Shown here: positions 29,801-39,770 of the stretch, piece by piece
Layout of the letters: the number at the start of each line of letters is the position of its first letter
How positions within the stretch are numbered: the first letter of the stretch is position 1
Virus record (IMG/VR): IMGVR_UViG_3300032073_000062
Span: 1-42,033 of that record
DNA length: 42,033 bases
DNA from: a virus
Reading direction: 5' to 3' (one strand)
Translations under genes and position numbers: made by a program
Notes under the pieces: model-generated
Told to the model about the DNA's origin: nothing
Database searches by the model: none
The model's input: the letters and a program-made list of their open reading frames with translations, nothing else

Positions 29801-32800
29801 TTATCTCTTACGTCTTTTCTTAGGTTTTATTTTTTTCTTACCACCTCTTTGATCTACTGAAAGTTTAGATATACCCTTTGTAGTTGGTACTGCAACAGTT
29901 GGTGCAGTTGTTGTTATGATAAATGGTAAGTCACCATCTATGGTGGTTTCTGATGTGTTCTTTACACCTTCGTAAAAAAGTCTTTTGAACGATGTAATAT
30001 TTTGGTATTCAGAATCTAAATCCGATTCGTGTAACGACCTAGAACTATATAAATTTTCAAAAGAATCTATACTGTACTTAGAACTAAAACTGTAATCATG
30101 TTCACTATCGTATGTAAATTTATAGTATTGATTATTTTCAGATAGTTTATTATCTGAAATTACTGAACCAGTTGCTTCTGAAAATACATGACTAGGACCT
30201 CCAAAGATAGCAGTACCACTTACGTATGTATTTCTATCATCAAAGTTATCGTTTGATTCAAATCTATACAACGATGGTTTTAAAAAAGTATCAGAAGAAT
30301 CTATCTCACCTTCGTAATTTGGATATTCAGTTTCTATAGTTAATACAGAATGACTAGCTTCATTAGTACTTTTATTAAAATTAGTATTTGATATATTAAT
30401 ACTGTCATTGTGGTCGTGTCTTGTACCTACTAAATCATTTCTTTGTATTGGATTTTTTGAACGTTCAAAAATATTTGGTTCTATTACTGTTCCAAGAGTT
30501 GTCTTTGACCTTGCGGGTATTAATTTTTTTATATGTTTAAAAATTGATTGGTCGTAGTATTTTATTAAATGCATATAATCCCAAAAGTCATTATTATCTG
30601 TATACTTTTGGAAATAATCATTTGAAGAAACTTTTAATTTAGGATATTCTAATTTAAAATTATCTCTTGGATCTCCAAGCAACTCATTAAAGTCTAAATT
30701 AGCAAATGATGATATTATATCCTCATTAACTACATCAGTTGGTGAAAAGTAAATACCAACTTTTGGTGAATCAACTGGTGAAAAATCATTCTCACTTATA
30801 TCAACTCGTTTATCCACAAATAATTGAGTACTACTACCACTTTTGTAATTATCTTCTATTCGAATCTTATCATTATTTCTTCTATTTGGGCCGTAATTTG
30901 GTATCATAGTTTTTGTATCGTCAACTACCGATTCAAATGTATTATTACCACCAAATCCAAATGCATATCCAGTGGTAGTTACGGTTTGATTAGAACTAAC
31001 ATCTCTAATAGTGCTTCCATCTGACAAGGATGTGTTGTCATCAAAAGAATATCTAGTTGTTAAAGAGTAATAAGAAGATGATGGATTGTTACCAACATAT
31101 GATTTTGGATTATTAACATGAGTGTCAAAAAATCTTTCTTTTAATGGTTCATTCCATGTTCTAAATTCCATCACAGAACCGGTTAATTGATTTCCAAACA
31201 CATCAGTTGGTTTACCACCAATGTACAAATCACCACTGCCAGTCCACGCTGCGTTATATGAACTAGTTGATGTGTTCGAACCTGTTATAACTAATGATGT
31301 ATTGCTAGAATGTATTATTCTATCTAATCCAGATTCATATTTTTTAACAAACAAATTGTAACTAAATGAATCAAAAATACTATCAGTATTTGATGAAACC
31401 TTTCTTACAGAAACATCATCCCAAAAAATAGTAGATTTTGGTTTTACATTTTCAAACCTTACACCTAGTTTTACAGTATTAGGAAAGCGTATTGTTTTTG
31501 TTACTGATATTTTTCTCCATTCAGATTCATCTAATCCTATTGTCTCTGAAGTTTTTACACCACCTAATGATGTAATTGATATTTGACTTGAATCTACATC
31601 TTCATCCCAATTTATAACACTTTCATTTTCATCTAATTCAAACATACGCAAACGACCAACAGAATCTACTGTACTACCAGATACTTTAGCAAAAGCGGAA
31701 AAAGAATATACTTCACCTGTACTAACATCAGTTACAGATGCTTTTTGTGAACCAAGAGAACCAGATGGATCTACTACTTTGAATAAATTTGTAAATGACA
31801 CATTACCACCATCAGTATCAGATGTATTAATATGTCTTAAACTTTTTGTTCCAATTTTAGCAACATTAGAACTACTAACTATTTGTATATTTCCAAACTT
31901 AGCACTATTAGTCTGACCATCTGAACCAGCTATGAATGGTGGATTGAATAGTGAACTTGTTTCAAATGATGAAAAAGGAAACAACTCAACTTCTACTTTT
32001 TCTTTATTCAACATTAGAGAATAATACTCACCATCAAATATTGGTAGTAAGGATGAACTAACCTCTTGTTGACCAGCAGAACCAGATAAAATAAATGAAA
32101 CAGTTCCATAATTATCTACAGAACCATTGTCTTTTAATCTAATAGCCCAATCATCTTCTTTTTGTATAAGAGTTTGGTTTGAACCACTAACTGACCTAAA
32201 TCTTAATTCTACTGTTTCTGGTTTTCTACCTGTATCACTATCATCAGACCAACTACTTGATACATATTGTGCACCTCTAAATCCTAGAGCTTTAGTAAAC
32301 TTTTTTGATATTTCAAACGGTGTTCGTTGTACACTATTGTCCATTCCACCATATTCTCTTACTTTTAAAATTGTACTAGGTATACCATAACAATTCAACA
32401 GTCCTTTTAAAGAATTAACCGTTCCCTTTGATTTTAATAAAAAGGGCATACTTGCAATAACTCTTTTAGTTATTTCTTTTGATATATCTCCTTCTACTGG
32501 AGAATCAAGAGAACCTGATGTGTATAGAGTATATGAATCACCACTTAATTTTTGACCAAACCCATGTCTGCTCAAATCTAACAAATCTTTACTATCTTCA
32601 ATAGACCACCCCAATGATTTCACAAGATTAAAAATTAAATCTTTTGAAAAACCATCTTCTAAACTCAATCTTCTATCTGATATATCTGTCATTGATTTAA
32701 TATACAACCAAGTTTCATCAAAATGTTGAGCGGTCATATCCATAAAGTCTAAAAATTGATGATTGTTAGTATCACTTTTTATATGGTCTGGTAATAAATT

Positions 32801-33358
32801 AACTAACCTATTACTATTTTCTTGGTCGTAAAGTGAAGCACTATATATTTGACCAGTTTTATTATTAACAGAACCATACCATGATACGAAATCAGCATTA
32901 GATGAACTTACTGGCACATAAGGACTTTCAAAAGTTCCACTACCTGTTTTTGGCCAAGATGCATCATGAAATTCACCGATTGAACTTGTGACATATGTAG
33001 ATTTATAACTATACAAATAAGATTCGTAATCATCAAAACTATTTTTTACTTCTCGTATTTTATTTTCATAAAAAACAGCATCTTCTGTTGTAGTAGTACT
33101 TCCTACAAACGAAGAACTTTCTTGAGTATATTCTTCTATTTGCTGTACTTTATATTTAAAGTTTTTTAGTCTTGATTTTGCAGATGAGAAGTTAATAAAA
33201 TTTTCGTAATTAGAATAATCAATACTTAACTTTGCAGAACTTTCAACTAAATATTTATCTTCTATTTGTTTTTTTAAGTTATTATCATTGGTTACCAAAT
33301 CATCATAACTTTTTAAAGGTATTGTCCTTTTAGTAATTGGTGATTTATTATCTATCAT
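29801..33358 (-). CDS. Large baseplate/tail protein with LamG-like and carbohydrate-binding-like domains
   Basis: This 1185-residue protein starts at an ATGA overlap with the gene upstream. The N-terminal 350 or so residues are mostly helical (LPDHIKSDTNNHQFLDFMD, LYIKSMTDISDRRL, LLKSKGTVNSLKGLLNCYG); the KSKGT..SLKGLLNCYGI segment resembles tail protein I-type baseplate components. Residues about 350-545 and 545-656 are beta-rich; the latter ends FENVKPKSTIFWDDVSV, as in CBM4/9-type carbohydrate-binding domains. Residues about 660-760 have the LamG/concanavalin-like pattern (GDLYIGGKP, GSVMEFRTWNEPL). The C-terminus is a basic Lys/Arg tail. It probably links baseplate wedges to fibres and touches surface glycans. 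The assignment to a specific T4 protein (gp7-like) is unsure. Confidence 0.72.
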   Translation of the reverse strand: MIDNKSPITKRTIPLKSYDDLVTNDNNLKKQIEDKYLVESSAKLSIDYSNYENFINFSSAKSRLKNFKYKVQQIEEYTQESSSFVGSTTTTEDAVFYENKIREVKNSFDDYESYLYSYKSTYVTSSIGEFHDASWPKTGSGTFESPYVPVSSSNADFVSWYGSVNNKTGQIYSASLYDQENSNRLVNLLPDHIKSDTNNHQFLDFMDMTAQHFDETWLYIKSMTDISDRRLSLEDGFSKDLIFNLVKSLGWSIEDSKDLLDLSRHGFGQKLSGDSYTLYTSGSLDSPVEGDISKEITKRVIASMPFLLKSKGTVNSLKGLLNCYGIPSTILKVREYGGMDNSVQRTPFEISKKFTKALGFRGAQYVSSSWSDDSDTGRKPETVELRFRSVSGSNQTLIQKEDDWAIRLKDNGSVDNYGTVSFILSGSAGQQEVSSSLLPIFDGEYYSLMLNKEKVEVELFPFSSFETSSLFNPPFIAGSDGQTNSAKFGNIQIVSSSNVAKIGTKSLRHINTSDTDGGNVSFTNLFKVVDPSGSLGSQKASVTDVSTGEVYSFSAFAKVSGSTVDSVGRLRMFELDENESVINWDEDVDSSQISITSLGGVKTSETIGLDESEWRKISVTKTIRFPNTVKLGVRFENVKPKSTIFWDDVSVRKVSSNTDSIFDSFSYNLFVKKYESGLDRIIHSSNTSLVITGSNTSTSSYNAAWTGSGDLYIGGKPTDVFGNQLTGSVMEFRTWNEPLKERFFDTHVNNPKSYVGNNPSSSYYSLTTRYSFDDNTSLSDGSTIRDVSSNQTVTTTGYAFGFGGNNTFESVVDDTKTMIPNYGPNRRNNDKIRIEDNYKSGSSTQLFVDKRVDISENDFSPVDSPKVGIYFSPTDVVNEDIISSFANLDFNELLGDPRDNFKLEYPKLKVSSNDYFQKYTDNNDFWDYMHLIKYYDQSIFKHIKKLIPARSKTTLGTVIEPNIFERSKNPIQRNDLVGTRHDHNDSINISNTNFNKSTNEASHSVLTIETEYPNYEGEIDSSDTFLKPSLYRFESNDNFDDRNTYVSGTAIFGGPSHVFSEATGSVISDNKLSENNQYYKFTYDSEHDYSFSSKYSIDSFENLYSSRSLHESDLDSEYQNITSFKRLFYEGVKNTSETTIDGDLPFIITTTAPTVAVPTTKGISKLSVDQRGGKKKIKPKKRRKR

Positions 33359-34422
33359 GGTAACGTGTCCATACTTTTAAGAACTACTACGTCTCTTACA
33401 TCATTTCCATTATCTTCTGGATCATAAGAAACTAGTTCAACTGTTTCTGTTAATACTGGCAATACTTCCCTACATACATACATTTTATCTTTTTCAGTAA
33501 TATCTGTTGGTAATGGTTCATACATTTTAAATATAATCGAATATGGTTCATATGGATATTTTACATTATCTGTTACCACATTTGTAGTTAAATATATTTT
33601 ATCATCACCAAAATGTAAGTAAGTATTTAAATCTTCTCTATCATTTAATTTGTAACTAAAAGTGTAATTTCCAAATAAACCATCTGGAGAAAATCCAGGA
33701 GCTTCAAATGCTTTTGGAGCTAATTGGTCTTTAAATTCATTCCAAGATTCATCTAACTCAAAATATTCAACTCCACCATCCGTTCCCTTACCCAATACAG
33801 TTGCTTTGAATGCAGCATAATTGGGAGTTCCTGGTGGTAATTCTATTTGATCTGGACGTTCAGTTCCTTCTGGTGCTGTTTTATTTCCTGCAATACCATA
33901 TGATACATCTAGTAAATATCGTGCTTCTTGACCATATACAATATCACCTGTATCTTCGTCTTCCGTTCCTGGTAAACAAACTACAGTAGTATTTATTACA
34001 CCTTGTGGACCACTATCTCCGATTGCACCATCTGCAAAGCCATCTTCCATTGACTGTATGTTTAGACCAATAAGACCATTTTCAAGAAGAAGTCTGTAAG
34101 GAGAGCCTGTATAATTTGATGATGTTGTGGTTCTTGTTTCTCTAAATATCTCTTCACCGCCACCACCATGACTGTTTTGATTTATAGACCATATCCATAC
34201 ATTGTAGTTCCAAGTAGGTGATTCTGGAAAACCAATTTCTCTAGCTTCTAGGTCTAATCTAGATGCATAGTCTATTGTAGGGGGAGGACCTCCACCCTCT
34301 TGAACGACAATGGTATCTCCTCTTGGATCTATGTATATCTCTGGTTGACCAGCTGGTGGTCTACCTGGACTACTTCCTCCAGTTGATGATCCACCTCCAG
34401 TATTTTCATTTGGTTCTGGCAT
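33355..34422 (-). CDS. Virion structural protein with Gly/Pro-rich N-terminus
   Basis: This 355-residue protein opens with a disordered Gly/Ser/Pro segment (EPNENTGGGSSTGGSSPGRP) followed by a beta-rich, acidic body (YNVWIWSINQNSHGGG, SPYRLLLENGLIGLNIQSM, YTFSYKLNDREDLNTYLHFG). No family is recognised. It lies between two large tail proteins, overlaps the next gene by ATGA and follows a 31-base gap with an AAAGAG ribosome site. A tail or baseplate role is inferred from context. Confidence 0.7.
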   Translation of the reverse strand: MPEPNENTGGGSSTGGSSPGRPPAGQPEIYIDPRGDTIVVQEGGGPPPTIDYASRLDLEAREIGFPESPTWNYNVWIWSINQNSHGGGGEEIFRETRTTTSSNYTGSPYRLLLENGLIGLNIQSMEDGFADGAIGDSGPQGVINTTVVCLPGTEDEDTGDIVYGQEARYLLDVSYGIAGNKTAPEGTERPDQIELPPGTPNYAAFKATVLGKGTDGGVEYFELDESWNEFKDQLAPKAFEAPGFSPDGLFGNYTFSYKLNDREDLNTYLHFGDDKIYLTTNVVTDNVKYPYEPYSIIFKMYEPLPTDITEKDKMYVCREVLPVLTETVELVSYDPEDNGNDVRDVVVLKSMDTLP

Positions 34423-34453
34423 TATATATCTCTTTGTTTATTAAATTTAATCA

Positions 34454-35998
34454 TTAATCATTCCTAGCAGTTACAATACATGCTGGATAAAAAACTGTTG
34501 ATTTTTCATTACCTGCATTCGTACCAGCTTGTTGTACAGTTAAACCAATACCAATGTATGCATCCCAACTGTTTATTTTGATTAGTATGCTACTTCCATT
34601 TGTGCTATTTTCAGTTTTAGCTGAAAATGGATTACTCCTAACAGTAGCAAATTTTTCAGGTGAGTCAAAACTAAATCCTTCAAGGTCTGATGGTTCTAGT
34701 ATTACAAAATCACCAAATCCTTTATCACCCGGTTTAATTGGTGTCCACCCTTTATTAGAAGTCGAGGATCCTCCTTTATCCCAATCATATCCTGATATTG
34801 TCCAAGTGTAATTTGTCGGAAGATTAGTTTCATCAGCTTGTCTAACTAGTGCACTATTACTTTGTAGTTCAAAAATTACTCCATTACCAGATTCTCTAAG
34901 ATAAATTGGAGTTACTATGTGTTCTGATCCTGGATACACCCTTCTAACTTGTTTTGGAATAGCATCCGAACCATGAGTTGAAACTCTTTCAAATAATTTC
35001 ATCATTACTGGATTATTTTGAAAATTTCCCGTAAATGCATTGTATGGATCACCTTGTCTTTCATTATTAAAATCTTTGAAATAAGTTTGGAACGTATCAA
35101 ATTTAAATCTAGGATCTTCAAATCCTGAGTTTGAAATGATATCTCCACTTTTATTTGATATTGAGCCAAGAAGTAAACTAGAAAAACGAAAACTTGCTTG
35201 AATGTCACTTGGAAGTTCTGCATCAATTTCTGCATTAAAAAGTATATTATCTCCTCTACTGTAAATAGGTTCTGGAGGTGTTATGCTAGTAATGAAAGCG
35301 TTTGGTATAAAAAACTTACCTTCGGTCAATATATCATTTGGTATAGTAGATTGTCCTGTATCTGTAAATTTAACTTTTCTAGAATCTCCAGCAATAGAAC
35401 CAGGACCAGTAAATTTAATTTTAGACAATCCAAAATCTTTTGATGTTATTCTTGCTCTTTCTTTTCTTAAATTACTAAACTTTTTTAAATATTCTTCATC
35501 AACAATTGCCTGTGGTATTATTCTTATTTCTGTGCGAGTACCTGATATTTCATCAATTAGATATCTATCATCCTTTACAGATAAATCTGGTACTACACCA
35601 CGACCACCAGTAACACGCAACATATCTTGAGGATTATTCTTATCAAAAGCTCCTTTATATATTTGTCCATCTGTCTGCACTAATACTGTATTAGGAGTTC
35701 CACCCAAGTATCTAAGAAATACGAACTTCAACACAAATCTACCCCTATCATATCCTAGTTTTCTAAGAATTGTTCCAGTTTTTGCTTGAAACCTATCCTC
35801 GTCATCAAACATATAATCGTCTGAAACTAGTATATATGATTCTAAGAAATTTTCATTTTCATCGTGAATTAGAAGATGAACGTAATCGCTATCTAGTTCT
35901 CCAAATTTACCACCTAAATAAAACTTATCTGAGGCCTCATAATTAACAACTTTAGATGTTGTTATAAGTTCTTTATCTTTTTCTTTTAATGTTATCAT
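34454..35998 (-). CDS. Virion structural protein, probably baseplate-associated
   Basis: This 514-residue protein has an N-terminal region (KFYLGGKFGELDSDYVHLLI, GRFVLKFVFLRYLGG) like the immunoglobulin-type attachment regions of large phage tail proteins. A middle region and a beta-rich C-terminal domain follow (YTWTISGYDWDKGGSST, GFGDFVILEPSDLEGFSFD) that could be a receptor-contact or scaffolding domain. No enzymatic motif is seen. It overlaps the gene upstream by TAATG and sits in the run of tail genes after gp6, so it is most probably part of the wedge periphery or fibre base. Confidence 0.7.
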   Translation of the reverse strand: MITLKEKDKELITTSKVVNYEASDKFYLGGKFGELDSDYVHLLIHDENENFLESYILVSDDYMFDDEDRFQAKTGTILRKLGYDRGRFVLKFVFLRYLGGTPNTVLVQTDGQIYKGAFDKNNPQDMLRVTGGRGVVPDLSVKDDRYLIDEISGTRTEIRIIPQAIVDEEYLKKFSNLRKERARITSKDFGLSKIKFTGPGSIAGDSRKVKFTDTGQSTIPNDILTEGKFFIPNAFITSITPPEPIYSRGDNILFNAEIDAELPSDIQASFRFSSLLLGSISNKSGDIISNSGFEDPRFKFDTFQTYFKDFNNERQGDPYNAFTGNFQNNPVMMKLFERVSTHGSDAIPKQVRRVYPGSEHIVTPIYLRESGNGVIFELQSNSALVRQADETNLPTNYTWTISGYDWDKGGSSTSNKGWTPIKPGDKGFGDFVILEPSDLEGFSFDSPEKFATVRSNPFSAKTENSTNGSSILIKINSWDAYIGIGLTVQQAGTNAGNEKSTVFYPACIVTARND

Positions 35999-36663
35999 TA
36001 TTCTATTGGCTCACCATCTGGTATTAAATTTAATATAGCATCATCTAAAGCTTTTAAATCACTATAATTATAGTCCTCACCGTAAAATGATTCATTTGTA
36101 GCAAACTTTCTTTTTTGATTTCCAACTACTAACCATTTTGTAGAATCTGCAGCGTCTGTTTTAATAATAATATCACCATTGAATACTCCATCAGGTAAAC
36201 TATCCGCAACACTTAATTCAATTAATTCAGTAAAGCTTCTTTCGATTATTGAATTTATAATTCTTCTATTGTAGTCAGGATAAATGTTGTTAATTTGTTG
36301 TTTTGAATGAGAATTTTCTCTAATAAAATTTTCAAAATCATCTAAGTATCCAGGAGCGTTTAAATCTTCTAAAAAATTATCTTCACCAGCTTCTGCAGCA
36401 TCTAATTCGGATTTGTTTAACAACGCAGGAAAATCTGAGTAAGGGCCCGTTTGACTAGATAATAAAGTTGAGCTCTCTATTCCCAATCCAACTCCTAATT
36501 CAGAATCTCTTTCTATAGTTTCAAATGAGTACAGAACATTGTTCTCGTCTCTAAACTTATTTTTTGCATAATCTACTATCTTGTTTATATGTTCAGCTCT
36601 TAAATCATTTCTAAAATTATTGTAGAAATCTAAAGCCTGTAACTCTTCTATTGTGTACGGCAT
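35998..36663 (-). CDS. Tail/baseplate protein of unknown subunit
   Basis: This 221-residue acidic protein has a helical N-terminus (TIEELQALDFYNNFRNDLRA, EHINKIVDYAKNKFRDE) and a C-terminal beta part (DGVFNGDIIIKTDAADSTK, WLVVGNQKRKF). No family is recognised. Both ends overlap neighbours by TAATG, giving tight coupling between the DNRLRE-like and 514-residue genes. A small wedge adaptor is plausible from context. Confidence 0.68.
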   Translation of the reverse strand: MPYTIEELQALDFYNNFRNDLRAEHINKIVDYAKNKFRDENNVLYSFETIERDSELGVGLGIESSTLLSSQTGPYSDFPALLNKSELDAAEAGEDNFLEDLNAPGYLDDFENFIRENSHSKQQINNIYPDYNRRIINSIIERSFTELIELSVADSLPDGVFNGDIIIKTDAADSTKWLVVGNQKRKFATNESFYGEDYNYSDLKALDDAILNLIPDGEPIE

Positions 36664-37766
36664 TATATGGTTACCTTAAATGTAAATCCCTCGTCAAAAT
36701 ATTGATCTGTTTCATCAACTGTTCCACTACCACTTTGAACTCTATATTCTAAAGTGTAATACCTTTCGGGTTGATATCCGTCCAACCAAATATTAAAGTA
36801 ATTTCCACTAGAATCACAACTGAGTAATGAACCACTACCGTAGGGTACAATTACATCATGTGTTTCTGCATCTCTAATAGAATAGTAAGATGAACTAATA
36901 GGTAAATATTTCACAGTTAAATTATCTGCAGTCGTTGAGTATGTTGTTGATGGAAATCTTTCTCTACCAACAACTCTGAATTTTACTCTAGAATTTTCTT
37001 TATACTCTGGTCTTAAACCTTTCATATAAACAACCATGTCTTCCATCTCTGAACCAGCCAATGGTGATAAGGTACCTGGTACATATTTAGAATCATTCCA
37101 CACAGTTTCTAATGTTGGTGGATATTTAGTATGAGTATCTGATGAGAAGAATGATAGATTACCAAACCTTGTTGTATTACCTTCATCACTACCAGTATTT
37201 GCATTACTAACACTACCACTTCTCTTAACCATAAATCCATCATTTGGAATCGTTCCATCTAACCACTTATTAACAATATCAGTAACATTCATTCTTACAT
37301 CTGAAGTTTTATGGTCAAACGAGTATGAAGCTTCATATAAACTACCACTATACCAAGAACCACCTGATGCACTAACTTGACTGTCCCATAATGTACCGTC
37401 TGTCTCCCCATCTTTGTAATACCAACTACATCCCTCATCTGTTACTGGATTATCATATGAACGACCATCGCCCATTATCCACGAACCACTTACTGGATAA
37501 GCGTATAAACTTTGAGATGTAACTAATGCTTCTGGTTTTGCATCGTATAAATTTAAAAAATATGATGCATTTGTAATAGTTCCACTATTAAGAGAACCTG
37601 ATATCGTGTCTAAATTAAATTTTATTACTATTCTACTAGAATTTACTGTTTCTCCGCTATCACTAACGTCTTTTCTGACTTCTATTATTTCATCCATACC
37701 TGAATTTAAACTACCACTAGCTTGATATAAAGTTGAATCTTTTTCTGCGAATGTAAAATAATGCAT
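36663..37766 (-). CDS. DNRLRE-like structural protein of the baseplate gene cluster
   Basis: This 367-residue protein has an N-terminal two-thirds with the layout of DNRLRE-type beta-sandwich domains: DSTLYQASGSLNSGMDEIIE, then SSRIVIKFNLDTISG, an element for each strand, DIVNKWLDGTIPNDGFMVK and FSSDTHTKYPPTLETVW. In bacteria such domains lie on surface proteins and polysaccharide-active enzymes. The final 130 residues form another beta domain (VVYMKGLRPEYKENSRVKF) ending TFKVTI. It lies directly downstream of gp6 with a GGAG ribosome site, where T4 has gp7, so it may be a wedge component of different fold. Confidence 0.68.
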   Translation of the reverse strand: MHYFTFAEKDSTLYQASGSLNSGMDEIIEVRKDVSDSGETVNSSRIVIKFNLDTISGSLNSGTITNASYFLNLYDAKPEALVTSQSLYAYPVSGSWIMGDGRSYDNPVTDEGCSWYYKDGETDGTLWDSQVSASGGSWYSGSLYEASYSFDHKTSDVRMNVTDIVNKWLDGTIPNDGFMVKRSGSVSNANTGSDEGNTTRFGNLSFFSSDTHTKYPPTLETVWNDSKYVPGTLSPLAGSEMEDMVVYMKGLRPEYKENSRVKFRVVGRERFPSTTYSTTADNLTVKYLPISSSYYSIRDAETHDVIVPYGSGSLLSCDSSGNYFNIWLDGYQPERYYTLEYRVQSGSGTVDETDQYFDEGFTFKVTI

Positions 37767-37770
37767 CTGT

Positions 37771-39759
37771 CTACTCCACTATACCTAAATTATCACCAAC
37801 TACTTTACCCTTAATATCTGAGTTTGGAAATTTAACTTCAAATATACTAGGATCTAATGCTGGATATAAAACACCACCTTTTAAAGAATTTTCCATATCA
37901 TAAATATTTCCAGAATAACCTTGTCCAACATCAAATAAATTCTTGACTAAAACTTGATGTTTATCTGGATTATCATCTATAGGTGGTACAATAGATGCAA
38001 CTCCATCAACCAAAGATAATTCATATGCAATATCTCCTAGTACAATTGGTTGTCCTATTTGCCATCTATCAATATCGAAGAAATCTTTAACTACTGAAAC
38101 ACATCTTAGAAGAACATCATTTTTATTAAAATTTGCTTTTGTCAGTATTGAAAAATTTATACCAATATTAATAACATATGCATTCTTGACATTTATTGCA
38201 TCCGTAAGCATTCTATATTGTGATAAATAAGTTTTTAAATTTTGTTTTGTTGTTTCTGTTAGTGTAGATAGTTTTTTATTACTATCAAATCCAAGAGTAT
38301 ACATATTTACTGCTAATGGATTTGGTATCTTGTTAGCTTGAAGTGTAGATAACTTTTTATCAACGTCTTCAGATGTTATAGTGTAATCTTGAGAATTTAT
38401 ACTTCCAACACTATTTAGTTGTTCATCTTGTACAAAATGAACTTTTGCAACATTACCATACTTAGCTGGTAATGAATATGCTCTTACGATATAATCTTCT
38501 TTAGTAACTATTCTTTGTTGTGATTGAAAGTAAGCTAATGCATTTTCTCTAGTCTCTCTTATACTTTCACCAGCAGAACCGCCAGTAGCTGGTCTTGGAT
38601 TTGTAAATGATACTGAATTTTTTGCATCTTGAACTAATAAGCTTGATAACAATGCGCTTTGTATTTCAAAACTTATGTTAGATAATTGATTTATCTCACC
38701 TGTATTTACATTATCATCTATACCACCACCGTATGTATATTCAATTGTGAGTGTAGTGTTTGCAGGTGCCAATCCAAATGTACGTGTTTTTAAAAAATTA
38801 CTAGGATCAAAAGCTTCTGTTAATTTTGATGGACTACCTGGTAAACTAGAACCAACAGAATCTGGATTTGGAATTATTTCTTCGTCAGGATTATCTGATA
38901 CGCCAGCTCCAAATCTTAAGATTGTTTCATTATTTTCATTTATGTAAGTTGAGAATCTACGAGAAACTTTTTTTAGTTTTAAAATGTAAGGAGACAAATC
39001 GTTATCAGCAGAAGCCATAGGATTGTTTTGTACATTATTTTCCATATCTTCAAATATAGTATCTCTTGCCAAAGAATCTACTTCATACCATTTATTACCA
39101 TCACTATCTGTACAAGATAAAATTTCTATAACATCAGGATTACCTAATCTAATTTCTGAATATTTTTCTGCAGAATTAAAATCAAAATATTCTTTTTGTA
39201 TTTCTCCACTTTGAACTCTTACTTGTTTTTTTAGTAAAAATTTAGTTGGAACACCACCATCTGTTTCAAATGTAGATACTTTCAAAGAATCGTATGAACT
39301 AGAAAATTTAAAATTACAATCTTCTACAGTTCTAAATGTTGTACCATTAGAAGAAGCCTTTATAACCACTCCTGCAGGTAGATTTAAGGAATACCTGTAA
39401 TCTGGTAAATTGTTTAATGCTGGTATAGTTTGAAATACATCTAATACAGCTGTAGCTGCAGATGTAGTTTTTGGTTTATATCCAAAAGACTGAGCTATAT
39501 TATATACATTTCTTTTTTCTTCAGCATAAGATAGTAAAGATTCTCTAAATTGAGCATCAATGTAATACGAAAGAACGTCACCAACATAAGATGCCATCTC
39601 AATGAACATCATACCCGGTGATGCTTCATTAAAATCATTGTAAGTATTAGGAAAATACTGCTTAGCATATTCAATTAAATTACCTTTAAAATCATTAAAG
39701 TCTTTATTAAGATAATTAACTGATTTTACTGAGTCTTTTTTTACAGTTGTTCTTGCCAT
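37771..39759 (-). CDS. gp6: Baseplate wedge protein gp6 (baseplate J-like)
   Basis: This 662-residue protein, nearly the same length as T4 gp6 (660), starts MARTTVKKDSVKSVNYLNKD and has the conserved gp6 opening FNDFKGNLIEYAKQYFPNTYN, then SPGMMFIEMASYVGDVLSYYID, ESLLSYAEEKRNVYNIAQSF and GYKPK. The baseplate J-like core (AYFQSQQRIVTKEDYIVRAY, PAKYGNVAKVHFV) follows at about 415-450. gp6 dimers form the iris ring that links the six wedges around the hub and opens when the tail contracts. It lies next to gp25, its partner in the wedge core. An AGGA ribosome site precedes the ATG. Confidence 0.93.
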   Translation of the reverse strand: MARTTVKKDSVKSVNYLNKDFNDFKGNLIEYAKQYFPNTYNDFNEASPGMMFIEMASYVGDVLSYYIDAQFRESLLSYAEEKRNVYNIAQSFGYKPKTTSAATAVLDVFQTIPALNNLPDYRYSLNLPAGVVIKASSNGTTFRTVEDCNFKFSSSYDSLKVSTFETDGGVPTKFLLKKQVRVQSGEIQKEYFDFNSAEKYSEIRLGNPDVIEILSCTDSDGNKWYEVDSLARDTIFEDMENNVQNNPMASADNDLSPYILKLKKVSRRFSTYINENNETILRFGAGVSDNPDEEIIPNPDSVGSSLPGSPSKLTEAFDPSNFLKTRTFGLAPANTTLTIEYTYGGGIDDNVNTGEINQLSNISFEIQSALLSSLLVQDAKNSVSFTNPRPATGGSAGESIRETRENALAYFQSQQRIVTKEDYIVRAYSLPAKYGNVAKVHFVQDEQLNSVGSINSQDYTITSEDVDKKLSTLQANKIPNPLAVNMYTLGFDSNKKLSTLTETTKQNLKTYLSQYRMLTDAINVKNAYVINIGINFSILTKANFNKNDVLLRCVSVVKDFFDIDRWQIGQPIVLGDIAYELSLVDGVASIVPPIDDNPDKHQVLVKNLFDVGQGYSGNIYDMENSLKGGVLYPALDPSIFEVKFPNSDIKGKVVGDNLGIVE

Positions 39760-39770
39760 TTTTTTTCCTA

